A DNA stretch of 34,295 nt from an uncultured Oribacterium sp. (GTDB lineage: Bacteria > Bacillota > Clostridia > Lachnospirales > Lachnospiraceae). The notes under the pieces are model-generated. The model did not search any database. It saw nothing but the letters and a program-made list of their open reading frames with translations, and was not told the DNA's origin. The position numbers and the translations under genes are program-made. Shown piece after piece: positions 7,568 through 16,805 of this stretch. How positions within the stretch are numbered: position 1 is the stretch's first letter; each line of letters begins with the position of its first letter. The DNA is taken from positions 1-34,295 of the forward strand of contig CAAGKO010000093.1 in assembly GCA_900770445.1 (NCBI GenBank), read 5' to 3'.

Positions 7568-8131
7568 TTACGCGTTCAGTGAAATCGCTGCGATCGTGTG
7601 ACCATCGAAGTCATATACCGTGAACATATCCTCATCGAGGATGGCATAGGTATTCGGATTTCCACCCTTCGGAAGGGAGGTGCTGCCCGGATTCAGATGG
7701 AAGAACGCGCGTCCATCCTCCGCCGTCAGCTTCTCCGCCTTCAGAAGGTGCGTATGGCCATGCAGCAGTGCATCGCCCTCCATCAGTGGCGGAAGCTTCG
7801 TCTCATCGAAAAGATGCCCATGGGTCGCAAAAATCGTATGACCGTTCAGTGCGAGGATCGCATAATCCGCCATCACTGGGAACTGCAGCACCATCTGATC
7901 GACCTCCGCCTCACAGTTGCCACGCACCGCCCAGATTCTGTCCTTCAACGGATTCAGCATCGCGATGACCTCCTTCGGTGCATACTCCTGCGGAAGATCG
8001 TTACGTGGTCCGTGATAGAGGATGTCTCCGAGGAGGATCAGGCGCTCTGCGCCGCTCTTCTTGAACTTCTCCAGGGTCCTGCGGCACCAGTATGCAGAGC
8101 CGTGGATATCACTTGCAATGAAATATTTCAT
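7568..8131 (-). CDS. yfcE: Metallophosphoesterase, YfcE family phosphodiesterase
   Basis: 187 residues, close to the 184 of E. coli YfcE and alignable end to end. Calcineurin-like metal-binding motifs occur in order: DIHG (residues 8-11), GDILYHGP, GNCEAEVDQM, THGH and GHTH, which coordinate two divalent metals. YfcE hydrolyses phosphodiester model substrates; its natural substrate is unknown. AGGAG lies about 10 nt before the ATG. It starts 26 bp after argS on the same strand and is followed by a terminator, so it is the second gene of an argS-yfcE operon. Confidence 0.92.
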   Translation of the reverse strand: MKYFIASDIHGSAYWCRRTLEKFKKSGAERLILLGDILYHGPRNDLPQEYAPKEVIAMLNPLKDRIWAVRGNCEAEVDQMVLQFPVMADYAILALNGHTIFATHGHLFDETKLPPLMEGDALLHGHTHLLKAEKLTAEDGRAFFHLNPGSTSLPKGGNPNTYAILDEDMFTVYDFDGHTIAAISLNA

Positions 8132-8157
8132 ATTCTGTATTCTCCTGTATTTCTCGA

Positions 8158-9972
8158 TTACATCCGCTCCGGCGCACCGAATCCCAGTGTATGGATGCAG
8201 GTGCTCAGTACACGGAAGGTCAGCATCAGAAGGGCCATGCAGCTCTCCTTTTCCTTCTCCGGCAGGCTCAGGAACTTCACATCATGGTAGAGACTGTTGA
8301 AGTTGTTCGCCAGCGCATAGATATAGGAGCAGATGCGGTGCGGTGCGAGGTCCTTCCATGCACCGTTGATCTCATCCTGATAACGTGTGAGAAGCATCTG
8401 AACATCATGTGCAGACTTCTCCTTCATCGGCAGTATCTGGAAGTCGGTCGCATGAGCCATCACATAATCCTTTACATGCACATCATCGCTTACGCCACGC
8501 TCCTGCATGAACTTTCGAAGGATCGAGTTGATACGCACGATGGTATAGAGGATGTATGGGCCGGTATTTCCCTCGAAGGATGTAAACTTGTCGAGGTCGA
8601 AGATGTAGTCCTTCGTCGCCTGATTCGAGAGATCACCGTACTTCAGCGCGGCGAGGCCGACACGAACCGCGATGGCGGCTGCCTCCTCCTCGCTGAGCTC
8701 CTCACCACGGGATGCGCGTACACGCTCGAGGACCTTCTCATTCGTCTCCTGGATCAGCTTCTCGAGACGGAGCACACCACCCTCGCGGGTCTTAAACGGC
8801 TTTCCGTCCTTGCCGTTCATCGTACCGAAGCCGATGAAGCGAAGCTCCTCCTCCGGACGTACGAGGCCTGCCTTCCGTGCCACACGGAAGAACTGGGTAT
8901 AGTGGAGCGACTGCCGGCTGTCCGCGATGTAGATGTACTCATCCGGATGATACAGCTTCTCACGCTCGACGATGGTCCCGAGATCAGAGGTCGCATACAG
9001 TGCCGCACCGTCCGACTTACGGATCATGCATGGCGGAATCTCCTTCGCATCGCTCTCCTCTGCGACATCCACCACCAGCGCGCCCTGGGACTCATACGCA
9101 AGTCCTTTATCAATCAGGTCCTGAATCAGACCAGGAATGTACTGCTGCGCATCGCTCTCTCCCTTCCAGAGGTCGAAGTGTACGTCGAGGTTTCCGTAGT
9201 TCTTCTTCAGATCCGCGATGGAAACCTTCATGATCTTATTCCATACCGCACGGTAGGTCGGATCTCCGTTCTGCAGCTTCAGTGTCGCCTGATGCGCACG
9301 CTCGGCGTACTCCGGATGTACGAGCTCACCCTTATGCGGACCATCCTCGTACTTCTCCTTCGCCTTTGCGGAAGCAAACGGATAGATCTCCTCCAGCTGG
9401 GAGATCTCGAGATCTGCATCGAGCTGTCCGCGGTCCTCGAGCTCCGTGATGATGAGGCCCATCTGAAGACCCCAGTCACCGAGATGTACGTCACCGATGA
9501 CATCATTGCCCTGCTGAATCGCCATCCGCTTGATCGCCTCACCGATGACGGCCGAACGAAGGTGGCCGACATGGAGCGGCTTCGCCGCATTGGCTCCGCC
9601 GTAGTCGATGATAATTTTCTTCCCCTCATGGGCATCGAGACCGAGGTCCTCATGGAAGTTCATCTCGTTCAGATACTTCGTGGTGAGCTCCTCGGATACG
9701 TTCAGGTTGATGAAGCCCGGCATCACCGCTGAGACCTCGGAGAACATCACGATATCGCCCTGCTGCATGGTCTTCAGCTTCTCCACCACCTCGCCTGCGA
9801 TATCCATCGGCTTCTTGTGATACTGCTTCGCGCCGGCCATCGCGCCGTTCGACTGGTACTCACAGAGGTCCGGACGGTTGGAAATCGACACGCGACCGAG
9901 CTCTGCATCATAGCCGGCCAGCACAAACGCGGTCCGCACGGCGTCGGTGATAACATTCAGAATCGTAGTCAA
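8158..9972 (-). CDS. argS: Arginyl-tRNA synthetase
   Basis: 604 residues, class I synthetase that charges tRNA-Arg. The N-terminal Add-1 domain is followed by the HIGH motif as HVGH (134-137, in AAKPLHVGHLRSAVIGE), the Rossmann catalytic core, a degenerate KMSKS region (FKTREGGVLRL), and a C-terminal helical anticodon-binding domain ending with the usual Met-rich end (GFGAPERM). The start codon is TTG at 9972: AAAGGAG stands 7 nt upstream and there is no suitable ATG or GTG. A weak start codon on a synthetase gene may lower translation rate. It is co-oriented with yfcE, 26 bp downstream. Confidence 0.97.
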   Translation of the reverse strand: MTTILNVITDAVRTAFVLAGYDAELGRVSISNRPDLCEYQSNGAMAGAKQYHKKPMDIAGEVVEKLKTMQQGDIVMFSEVSAVMPGFINLNVSEELTTKYLNEMNFHEDLGLDAHEGKKIIIDYGGANAAKPLHVGHLRSAVIGEAIKRMAIQQGNDVIGDVHLGDWGLQMGLIITELEDRGQLDADLEISQLEEIYPFASAKAKEKYEDGPHKGELVHPEYAERAHQATLKLQNGDPTYRAVWNKIMKVSIADLKKNYGNLDVHFDLWKGESDAQQYIPGLIQDLIDKGLAYESQGALVVDVAEESDAKEIPPCMIRKSDGAALYATSDLGTIVEREKLYHPDEYIYIADSRQSLHYTQFFRVARKAGLVRPEEELRFIGFGTMNGKDGKPFKTREGGVLRLEKLIQETNEKVLERVRASRGEELSEEEAAAIAVRVGLAALKYGDLSNQATKDYIFDLDKFTSFEGNTGPYILYTIVRINSILRKFMQERGVSDDVHVKDYVMAHATDFQILPMKEKSAHDVQMLLTRYQDEINGAWKDLAPHRICSYIYALANNFNSLYHDVKFLSLPEKEKESCMALLMLTFRVLSTCIHTLGFGAPERM

Positions 9973-10040
9973 ATCAATACTCCTTTAACTATGCCATGAG
10001 AGGAGCGGCCTCCCATGAATCGACGGTTTCTTAAGAATTT

Positions 10041-10067
10041 CGTAAGGGGGTCTGACCCCATAAACTC
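10041..10067. repeat. Short intergenic repeat, copy A (CGTAA-GGGGTC-T-GACCCC-ATAAACTC)
   Basis: Contains the 13-bp palindrome GGGGTCTGACCCC and ends in CCATAAACTC. A partly degraded version lies at 26253-26280, with the same CGTAA beginning and CCATAAACTC end. Both are near gene ends. Confidence 0.5.
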
Positions 10068-10102
10068 GAAAAAAAGAAGGTTTCCCGTTTGGGAAACCTT
10101 CT
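10066..10102 (-). terminator. Intrinsic terminator of efp
   Basis: Perfect 12-bp stem AGAAGGTTTCCC (10075-10086) with GGGAAACCTTCT (10091-10102), followed on the minus strand by eight T. It separates efp from argS. Confidence 0.93.
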
Positions 10103-10143
10103 CACAAACGGATCGCTCCGTATATGTTCTGATCACGCAGATA

Positions 10144-10701
10144 TCAGCCGCGGGACTCGTACTCACCGGTCTGGGTAGATACGATAACCTTATCACCGAT
10201 GTTGATGAACAGCGGAACCATGATCTCTGCACCGGTCTCAAGGGTTGCCGGCTTCTGAGCACCGGTTGCGGTGTTGCCCTTTACGCCCGGCTCTGTGTGG
10301 GTAACCTCGAGGGTGACCTTCAGAGGCGGCTCAACAGCGAATACCTTACCCTGGTAGGAGTCTACACGAACGGTCTCGTTCTCCTTTACGAACTTCATCT
10401 CATCTGAAATCTGCTCGTGGGAAAGGGAAATCTGCTCGAAGGTCTCCGGATTCATGAAGTTGTACATATCGCCATCATCGTAGAGATACTGCATATCCTG
10501 ACGATCGATGTGTGCTGGCGGGAACTTCTCGGTCGGACGGAATGTACGCTCGATTACACCACCGTTGATAACGTTTCTAAGCTTCGTTCTTACGAAAGCT
10601 GCGCCCTTACCAGGCTTAACATGCTGGAACTCGACGATCTGAACAACCTGACCATCAATCTCAAGTGTGACACCGTTTCTGAAATCACCTGCTGATACCA
10701 T
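10144..10701 (-). CDS. efp: Translation elongation factor P
   Basis: 185 residues; EF-P binds between the P and E sites of the ribosome and relieves stalling at polyproline. The KOW-like N-terminal domain, the central OB domain and the C-terminal OB domain ending GEYESRG are all present. The tip Lys that is modified in many species is Lys32, in the loop HVKPGKGAAF; no modification enzyme is in the window. AGGAGG lies 5 nt before the ATG. It is a single-gene unit with a terminator just downstream. Confidence 0.97.
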   Translation of the reverse strand: MVSAGDFRNGVTLEIDGQVVQIVEFQHVKPGKGAAFVRTKLRNVINGGVIERTFRPTEKFPPAHIDRQDMQYLYDDGDMYNFMNPETFEQISLSHEQISDEMKFVKENETVRVDSYQGKVFAVEPPLKVTLEVTHTEPGVKGNTATGAQKPATLETGAEIMVPLFINIGDKVIVSTQTGEYESRG

Positions 10702-10822
10702 AAAATCCTCCTAAAATGAAAAACCAAAATATCTCTATTCTGGAAACATGAAGTTTTTATATTCTAATCGTACTTTCAGGCCCGAATCAACGTCCCTTCG
10801 GATGCGCCAAGCTCACAAAATA

Positions 10823-10850
10823 CTGATGTATTTTAATATAAATACATCAG
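10823..10850. other. Perfect A/T-rich palindrome downstream of citC
   Basis: Stem CTGATGTATTT (10823-10833) pairs exactly with AAATACATCAG (10840-10850) around a 6-nt loop. It lies 111 bp after the citC stop and 120 bp upstream of efp. TATTTTG follows on the minus strand, so it may be the citXGC terminator, or an operator for efp. Confidence 0.55.
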
Positions 10851-10960
10851 CAATGCAAGCATTTCTTAGGTTTCCGGCCTTTTCTCCACTGCTTTTCCGT
10901 AACTGTTCATACCTGGGAGGCCGGAGGGGCGGTCTGAACTGCTGCCGTTTTCGCAGCGGT

Positions 10961-12037
10961 TCAGTAATGTACGACCTCTTCTGCTGCCCGGATCCGACCG
11001 ATCACCGCTGCAGCTTCCGGCGATGTGAAGTAGCGGTAGGTCGTTTCCGGCACGAGGCCGCGGATGTCTTCGAGCCGTCCGTCATGGATACAGCTCCGTA
11101 CCGTGGAGGCCGAAATGGCCTTTCCATCTGCCTCCTTCCGCGGGATGATGTGACACGCCACGCCGGCCTCCGGCAGTGCCGTCGACAGGATCTCATTATA
11201 GATGCCCGTCACCACCGACGTCGGTTCATCCCCGACGAAGCGGTCCGTGATGCCGAGCGCCGCCGCGATCTGTGTGAAAATCTGCGCATCGATGCCCGCC
11301 TGGCTTCGGATCACCGCGTTGTCTCCCTTCTGGAAGTACGCCGGGAAGGTCGCGGAGCTGATGATATACGAACCGGCTTCATGGTAGATGATGCCCGGGA
11401 TATCCTTCGTCCCCTCCAGGATCAGCTTCTTCCGCACGGAAAACGGCACGAGGCTCACATCCTCCGACACCATAAACAGATGCAGGACCCCGCAGGCCGC
11501 CCGCGCCTGTTCAACGAGGTAGCGGTGCCCGAGGGTGAACGGATTTGCGTTCATGACGATAGCGCCTGCATTGCCCTCATCCCGGGCGGTGCTCTCCGCC
11601 TGCTGCGTCTCCCGCTGCAGCGCCGCGAGGTAATCCCGGAAACCGGTCCGCTTATTCTCCATGAAGACGATGTTCTCCTCCGGGACGCGCGTGATCTCAT
11701 AGAATCCGAGATTTCCGAAGAAACGCGCGGAATCGCACTTCGTATATAAGAAGAGATGGTAGTTTCCGCGGCTGTACTGCACCTCGATGAGATGGGAAAC
11801 GATCGCGTTCATGAGGGACTCGCCCTGATGATCGGAGCTCACCGCCATACAGCGGAGCGTGTTTCCGAACAGACTGCCGGTCGCGATGACATGATAGTCC
11901 TCGTCGAGCATCGCCGCCGTATAGTCGAGATGCTGGTCGCGATGGATGCCCTCCCGCTCGAGGAGTGCGTCCACCTCATCCTGCATATAGCGGTCCCCCG
12001 GACCGACCGATGAGATCGCATACGTTGTATCTGACAT
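10961..12037 (-). CDS. citC: [Citrate (pro-3S)-lyase] ligase CitC
   Basis: 358 residues. CitC uses ATP and acetate to acetylate the thiol of the citrate lyase prosthetic group, turning the enzyme on. The N-terminal part (about 1-130) is GNAT-like (YTKCDSARFFGNLGFYE); the C-terminal part is a nucleotidyltransferase domain with NPFTLGH at 165-171, VSEDVSLVPFSVR and the ending motif SASTVR. AAAGAGG lies about 6 nt before ATG, overlapping the citG stop region, so it is translated right after citG. It is the last gene of citXGC. Confidence 0.95.
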   Translation of the reverse strand: MSDTTYAISSVGPGDRYMQDEVDALLEREGIHRDQHLDYTAAMLDEDYHVIATGSLFGNTLRCMAVSSDHQGESLMNAIVSHLIEVQYSRGNYHLFLYTKCDSARFFGNLGFYEITRVPEENIVFMENKRTGFRDYLAALQRETQQAESTARDEGNAGAIVMNANPFTLGHRYLVEQARAACGVLHLFMVSEDVSLVPFSVRKKLILEGTKDIPGIIYHEAGSYIISSATFPAYFQKGDNAVIRSQAGIDAQIFTQIAAALGITDRFVGDEPTSVVTGIYNEILSTALPEAGVACHIIPRKEADGKAISASTVRSCIHDGRLEDIRGLVPETTYRYFTSPEAAAVIGRIRAAEEVVHY

Positions 12038-12047
12038 AATTACCTCT

Positions 12048-13115
12048 TTACAGTTTCAAAAGCAGGATCGCTACCGCGAGAATATCCGCGGCGCCACCCG
12101 GACTGATGTTCTTTTCGATGCAGGCCATGTTCAGTGCTTCGATCGCCCGCACGCCTTCCTCCGTGAACATCGCCCCCATGCTGAGGATCGTACTGCTCTC
12201 TGCCTGCAGCCAGCACATGTCCTCATAGGAGCTTCGGATGAACACGTTCGTGTCGTTCAGCACCGACATGATGGCGATGAGCGTGCTGACATGCACCGCA
12301 TTCTCGAAGTGCTCGGCGTGCATGCTGCCGGTATCCTGAAGGAGTCCGCGGCGGAGCGTCGCCTGCGCCGATATATCACGCTGCAGTTCCGCGTCCGTGC
12401 ATATGTTCTGAAATCGTCGCAGCCATGGCACCGCGGTATCCCGGAGGATCGGAAAGCCCTCCATCGCCTGTCCGCGGATGCCCCGCTCCCCATACGCCTG
12501 AAAGAGCCGCTCCCCATGCGTCTTCGGTGGGTGCCCGAGCATCTTCTGGAAGTCCTCTGCCATGCTCCGTGCCGTCATCTGCCGCGCCATGTCGAGGATC
12601 GCGTCCACCGTGAGCTGCTCGGCGATGACTTCCGTTTCCGGCATCGCCGCTCCTTCGGCTGCCGCCAATGTCTCCGGCTTCACCTCATCTTTCAGCCGTC
12701 CTGCTGCCTCTTCGCGCCGCGCATACAGGATGCCCGCCGCCGCCAGCACGATGCCCATGGTGAAGATCATGCCCTTATGGGTATTGACGCCATCAGTCGC
12801 CGCATACATCGCCCGCTCCGCCTCGAGGCCGATGCCACGGATCGCCCGAAACACCGCTTCTGGTGTCTTCGCTGCCATCGTCGCATCCATCCCCTCCACG
12901 AACATGCGCACCATGTACGGTGTGATGGCTTCGGTGCTCGCGAGGAAGGTCTCGTAATTCATATCGCGATGCGCACCGGTATCCCGACGATCCACGAGGC
13001 CCGGCTTCGGTGTCGCGTAGACCTCGCCGAGCAGGGCGTTCCGCACCCGCCAGCCGACGTGTTCCAAAAGGGCGTCACGTGCCGAGGCGTTCCTGTCTGT
13101 ACCTGTCCTAAGCAT
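12048..13115 (-). CDS. citG: Triphosphoribosyl-dephospho-CoA synthase CitG
   Basis: 355 residues. CitG condenses ATP with dephospho-CoA to make the precursor of the citrate lyase prosthetic group. The family motifs are clear: ATPKPGLVDRRDTGAHRDM near residues 34-52, GVNTHKG in the middle, and SPGGAADILA near the C-terminus. It is longer than many stand-alone CitG proteins because of a variable, Ala/Glu-rich segment between about residues 135 and 165. AGGAGG stands 4 nt before ATG and overlaps the end of citX, so translation is probably coupled. Encoded between citX and citC, the partner enzymes in activation of citrate lyase. Confidence 0.94.
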   Translation of the reverse strand: MLRTGTDRNASARDALLEHVGWRVRNALLGEVYATPKPGLVDRRDTGAHRDMNYETFLASTEAITPYMVRMFVEGMDATMAAKTPEAVFRAIRGIGLEAERAMYAATDGVNTHKGMIFTMGIVLAAAGILYARREEAAGRLKDEVKPETLAAAEGAAMPETEVIAEQLTVDAILDMARQMTARSMAEDFQKMLGHPPKTHGERLFQAYGERGIRGQAMEGFPILRDTAVPWLRRFQNICTDAELQRDISAQATLRRGLLQDTGSMHAEHFENAVHVSTLIAIMSVLNDTNVFIRSSYEDMCWLQAESSTILSMGAMFTEEGVRAIEALNMACIEKNISPGGAADILAVAILLLKL

Positions 13116-13124
13116 TCGTCCTCC

Positions 13125-13658
13125 TCAGCCTCTCGCCTGTTCGATGATGCGGTGAATCTCCGCAACCATGTCCGGTACCGCATGGGTCCGGTTCCGTGCG
13201 CAGAGATGTGCCTCCTCCTCACACATGAGGCACTTCCGCGGCGGCATGCCGAACTCCTCACGGCTCACCTTCTGTCCATCCTTCCGGAGGACATCGATGT
13301 CGAAGATCCGTCCAAGCCGGTCCTCATCCTCGATGAGGCACATGAGTTCCTTCACGCGGATCGCCTCCGCATCGACGGAAGCATAATACACATAGCCGGT
13401 CAGCTCGACTTCCTTCTTCTCTGCTTCGATCCGGATATCATTCTGATCCAGGCAGTGCTCTATACGCTGAAGGCCGGTTTCGAAGGCCCAGTAGAAGTCC
13501 TCTCCCACCTTATGCGGTCCCGGGATGTTCAGCATGAAGCAGATCACCGGATGGTGGAAGCGTGCGATGAAATCCTGTTGCAGCTCCACCCGATGATCTC
13601 GCGCGGCCAGCATCTCCGGCACCGTCACCTCATGCGTAAAATCAAGTTTCTTTTCCAT
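13125..13658 (-). CDS. citX: Apo-citrate lyase phosphoribosyl-dephospho-CoA transferase CitX
   Basis: 177 residues. CitX transfers the prosthetic group made by CitG to the Ser of CitD. Matching features with E. coli CitX: VPEMLAARDHR at the N-terminus, PGPHK, GRIFDIDVL, and the Cys-containing MPPRKCLMCEEEAHLCARNRTH near the C-terminus (quoted in pieces: PPRKCLMCEE and CARNRTH). AGGAGG lies 6 nt before ATG. First gene of citXGC, preceded by a citDEF terminator, so it needs a promoter in 13659-13819; TAGAAT on the minus strand near 13690 is a possible -10 element without a convincing -35. Confidence 0.93.
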   Translation of the reverse strand: MEKKLDFTHEVTVPEMLAARDHRVELQQDFIARFHHPVICFMLNIPGPHKVGEDFYWAFETGLQRIEHCLDQNDIRIEAEKKEVELTGYVYYASVDAEAIRVKELMCLIEDEDRLGRIFDIDVLRKDGQKVSREEFGMPPRKCLMCEEEAHLCARNRTHAVPDMVAEIHRIIEQARG

Positions 13659-13819
13659 AGCAGGCCTCCTGTTTTTCTATCTGCAGCTTATTCTAACACA
13701 CGGCAGGGATATGCGTCGAAAAAAATCCGCCGCCCAGCCTCATCCATGCGCGACCATCTCTTCACGCAAAGCCGAATATTCCCCTTCCTGCTGCACGCGG
13801 TCCTTCGATCGATCTGTAC

Positions 13820-13860
13820 GAAAAAGGCGCCCTGGTTATCCCCTTAACCAGAGCGCCTTC
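13820..13860 (-). terminator. Intrinsic terminator between citF and citX
   Basis: Stem AAGGCGC-CTGGTTA (13824-13838) with TAACCAG-GCGCCTT (13845-13859), one mismatch, 6-nt loop, then TTTTT on the minus strand. It separates the structural genes citDEF from the maturation genes citXGC. Confidence 0.93.
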
Positions 13861-13935
13861 GTTCATGAGAAGACCGTGTCATGCACGGAGAGGTCATGAT
13901 CTGTTGACCCGAATCGAAACTCAGGTCCTGTATGA

Positions 13936-15498
13936 TCAGTCTTTAAACTCGAATGGCTTGATCTGACGAACGACATCCATGACAGAGCCGTCACGCGCTT
14001 CGATGATACCGACAACACGGTCACCGAACTGAACCTTTTCCGGCTCACCGGTGATGGAGTACGCGATGTCACGAAGCTCCTCGATGGTCTTGATCGGAAG
14101 ACCCTTACCAGCGACAGCGTCGATGAGATCCTGACGCTTCGGGTTGATGGCGATACCATAATCGGTTACGACGACATCGACATCCTCACCCGGTGTGGTG
14201 ACGGTCGTACAGTCGCTGCAGATCGTCGGGATTCTGCCCTGCATGATCGGTGCGATCACGATGGTGCACTTCGCACCGGCAGCCGTATCCGGATGTCCGC
14301 CCTGTGCACCGGTGATGACACCGTCAGAGCCGACCACGACGTTACAGTTGAAGTGTGTATCGACCTCAAGTGCAGCGAGGATGACGAAATCCAGCTTGTT
14401 TACGTATGCGCCCTTGTTGAACGGGTTTGCATACTCATCTGCCGTGATGTAGAAGTGACGCGGATGGGTCGCTGCGGAGCGAACGGCATCCTGATCGAAG
14501 TCCTGTGTATCCACGAGGCAGTATGCGAGACCCTCATCGAGGAGATCACACATCGGCTTGGTGAGACCACCGACACCGAAGGACATGTGGATGTTACGCT
14601 CACGCATAACCTCTGCGAGGTACTTGGTGGAAGCGATGGACGCACCGCCGACACCGGTCTGGTAGGAGAAGCCCTCCTTGAAGTACGGTGTGTTCACAAC
14701 GAAATCTGTGCAGTACTTCGCCATGAGCAGCTTTCTCTGATCCGTCGTCGGCTTCGCCGCGCCGGTGGCGATCTTCGTCGGATCACCGATCTCGTCGACC
14801 TTTACGACATAATCGACCTTCACCTGAGAAATCTGTGCAGGAAGGTTCGGGAATGGTACCAGTGTATCGGTGATCGCTACTACGCGATCTGCATACTCTG
14901 CATCCACTGCGGAGTAGGAAAGTACGCCGCAGTCTGCCTTACCGCCGTTGGCGTTCAGGTTACCATACTCATCCGCGGTTGGTGCGCCGATGAAGGCGAT
15001 GTCGATGTGGGTCTCGCCGCTCATGATGGCTCTGGAACGGGCACCGTGGGAACGCATGATCGCAAGTCCCTGAAGACGACCATTTGAAATCGCCTTACCG
15101 ATCTCACCACGTACACCGGAAGACTCGATGTTTGTGATGGTGCCGTCGTCAAGCATGTACACGATCGGATCGTTCTGTCCGCCGAGGGAAGAAGCACAGA
15201 TCGTGATGTTCTTGATGCCCATGGCATGAACCTCTTCCATGACCATGTTGAGCACCTTGTCACCATTACGGAAGTGGTGGTGGAAGGAAAGGGTCATACC
15301 GTCCTTGATGCCGCACTTTACGAGTACATCATGGATGGAGTCTACGAGCTTGGAGCCGTTCGAATTGATCACGCACTTCACCTTATGGGAAGCGGTCGCA
15401 TACTCATGGCCGTCGAAATGGTGGGTTCCCTGGAATACTTCCTTACCGGTTGCCTTTAAAATCTCCTCCGGAATATCTCTTCCTACTGCATTTATCAT
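13936..15498 (-). CDS. citF: Citrate lyase alpha subunit (citrate:acetyl-ACP transferase)
   Basis: 520 residues, usual size for CitF. It exchanges the acetyl group on CitD for citrate, giving citryl-ACP. The sequence aligns throughout with CitF: SFHHHFRNGDKVLNMV near residue 95, the central GGASIASTKYLAEVM, and VVGSDGVITGAQGGHPDTAAGAK (in pieces: GSDGVITGAQGGHPD) in the C-terminal half. It starts 2 nt after the citE stop, with GGGGGA about 10 nt upstream, so it is translationally coupled. It is the last gene of citDEF. Confidence 0.97.
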   Translation of the reverse strand: MINAVGRDIPEEILKATGKEVFQGTHHFDGHEYATASHKVKCVINSNGSKLVDSIHDVLVKCGIKDGMTLSFHHHFRNGDKVLNMVMEEVHAMGIKNITICASSLGGQNDPIVYMLDDGTITNIESSGVRGEIGKAISNGRLQGLAIMRSHGARSRAIMSGETHIDIAFIGAPTADEYGNLNANGGKADCGVLSYSAVDAEYADRVVAITDTLVPFPNLPAQISQVKVDYVVKVDEIGDPTKIATGAAKPTTDQRKLLMAKYCTDFVVNTPYFKEGFSYQTGVGGASIASTKYLAEVMRERNIHMSFGVGGLTKPMCDLLDEGLAYCLVDTQDFDQDAVRSAATHPRHFYITADEYANPFNKGAYVNKLDFVILAALEVDTHFNCNVVVGSDGVITGAQGGHPDTAAGAKCTIVIAPIMQGRIPTICSDCTTVTTPGEDVDVVVTDYGIAINPKRQDLIDAVAGKGLPIKTIEELRDIAYSITGEPEKVQFGDRVVGIIEARDGSVMDVVRQIKPFEFKD

Positions 15499-15500
15499 AA

Positions 15501-16406
15501 TTAAAGATCCCCCTTATACACACCGGCTGCCTTTGCGAGCTTGATGGTTCTCTGTGCGCCGTCATAGAAAGCGATATCGATCATCTTACCGTCAACGGTG
15601 AAGACGCCGATGCCCTTTGCCTTCTTGTCATCGATTTCCTTAATTACCTTCTCTGCGAAGATGATATCCTTTGTGGTCGGTGTGAAGATCTCATGCACGA
15701 CATCGATCTGACGAGGATTGATGCAGGACTTTCCGTCGAAGCCCATGTCATGGATCATCTGAACGTCCTTACGGAAGCCCTCCATATCATCGAGGTTCGT
15801 CCATACGGTATCGAAGCACTGTACGCCAGCGGCACGTGCAGCGATGATCATCTGCTGACGGGCACCCATGAGCTCAACGCCGGTACCGGTGATGTGTGTC
15901 TGCAGATCCTTCGTATAGTCACCACCGGAAAGGGCAACACCGATCATACGGTCTGAAGCAGTGCAGACCTCGTAGGCATGCATAACGCCCTTGCAGGACT
16001 CGAGTGCGGACATGATGAGGGTGGAACCCGGCTCACGATCGAACTCCTCCTCGGCTGCTACGACCTTCTCTTCTACGGCACGTACCATGTCGGCTGACTC
16101 GGTCTTCGGGATACGGATGACATCCGCGCCTCCAGCTACGCAGCAGCGGATATCCTCCTCCCAGAGGTCGGTATCGAGGCCGTTGATACGAACGACACGC
16201 TCAGATCCACGGTAATCAATGGTGGTCAGTGCATGGTAGAGTGAGAAACGTGCGGTATCCTTCGCAGTTACCGCAACCGCATCCTCGAGGTCCAGCATGA
16301 GTGAATCACACTTGTAGATGTACGGATCCTTGATGAGTGACGGCTTCTGTGCGTTCAGGAACATCATGGATCTTCTCAGTCTCTTCTTGTTCGGATTCTC
16401 AATCAT
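15501..16406 (-). CDS. citE: Citrate lyase beta subunit (citryl-ACP lyase)
   Basis: 301 residues, TIM-barrel lyase of the HpcH/CitE family. It splits citryl-ACP into acetyl-ACP and oxaloacetate. Visible: LRRSMMFLNAQ near the N-terminus, the conserved LDLEDAV, IRIPKTE, and ALESCKGV. The ATG at 16406 overlaps the citD TGA as ATGA, and GGGAGG stands 9 nt upstream; an ATG six codons earlier lies within that ribosome binding site and is rejected as the start. Confidence 0.96.
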   Translation of the reverse strand: MIENPNKKRLRRSMMFLNAQKPSLIKDPYIYKCDSLMLDLEDAVAVTAKDTARFSLYHALTTIDYRGSERVVRINGLDTDLWEEDIRCCVAGGADVIRIPKTESADMVRAVEEKVVAAEEEFDREPGSTLIMSALESCKGVMHAYEVCTASDRMIGVALSGGDYTKDLQTHITGTGVELMGARQQMIIAARAAGVQCFDTVWTNLDDMEGFRKDVQMIHDMGFDGKSCINPRQIDVVHEIFTPTTKDIIFAEKVIKEIDDKKAKGIGVFTVDGKMIDIAFYDGAQRTIKLAKAAGVYKGDL

Positions 16407-16702
16407 CGGATGGCACCTCCCCATGGTAAATTCGTGTACTGATCTACCGAACGGTATACAGCACCTTCGATACGCGCCTTGATCGTGCAGTCGAGTGCAC
16501 CCTTGTCGACGATGGAGATCTTGACATTATCGATGCCCAGATTCTTCAGGGTTTCCATGGTGACCTTGCGGATCTCGTTACCAAACTGATGTGCAACTGC
16601 GGAATCGAGAGTGAAATCGATCTTTCCGTCTCCCGGCTCAACCGTTACCTGGCAGTCACTGGATTCCATCGTGCCCGCTACAGCAGGTTTCTTAATTTCC
16701 AT
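16403..16702 (-). CDS. citD: Citrate lyase gamma subunit (acyl carrier protein)
   Basis: 99 residues. CitD carries the phosphoribosyl-dephospho-CoA prosthetic group; the attachment residue is Ser14 in AGTMESSD, the same position as in Klebsiella CitD. The C-terminal YTNLPWGGAIR is typical. AAGGAGG stands 5 nt before ATG. First gene of citDEF; its last codons overlap the citE start. Confidence 0.96.
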   Translation of the reverse strand: MEIKKPAVAGTMESSDCQVTVEPGDGKIDFTLDSAVAHQFGNEIRKVTMETLKNLGIDNVKISIVDKGALDCTIKARIEGAVYRSVDQYTNLPWGGAIR

Positions 16703-16805
16703 AGTTTCCTCCTTGTCAGCAGAAGCGATCCCCCAATCGCTCCCGCAGCTCCATAAGTTACGTGTTTCGACTTAACCAACGCTTTTCTGTGTTTAAGCTA
16801 TAGTA

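Noticed and set aside
8191..9732. Long plus-strand open frame opposite argS
   Set aside because: It is the antisense shadow of a conserved synthetase gene, has no ribosome binding site and matches no family.
10748..11749. Plus-strand open frame of 333 codons overlapping citC
   Set aside because: Most of it is antisense to citC; its start lies in the efp upstream region without a ribosome binding site.
12291..13847. Long plus-strand open frame opposite citG and citX
   Set aside because: Lies fully across two recognised genes on the other strand; composition is that of an antisense frame in GC-rich DNA.
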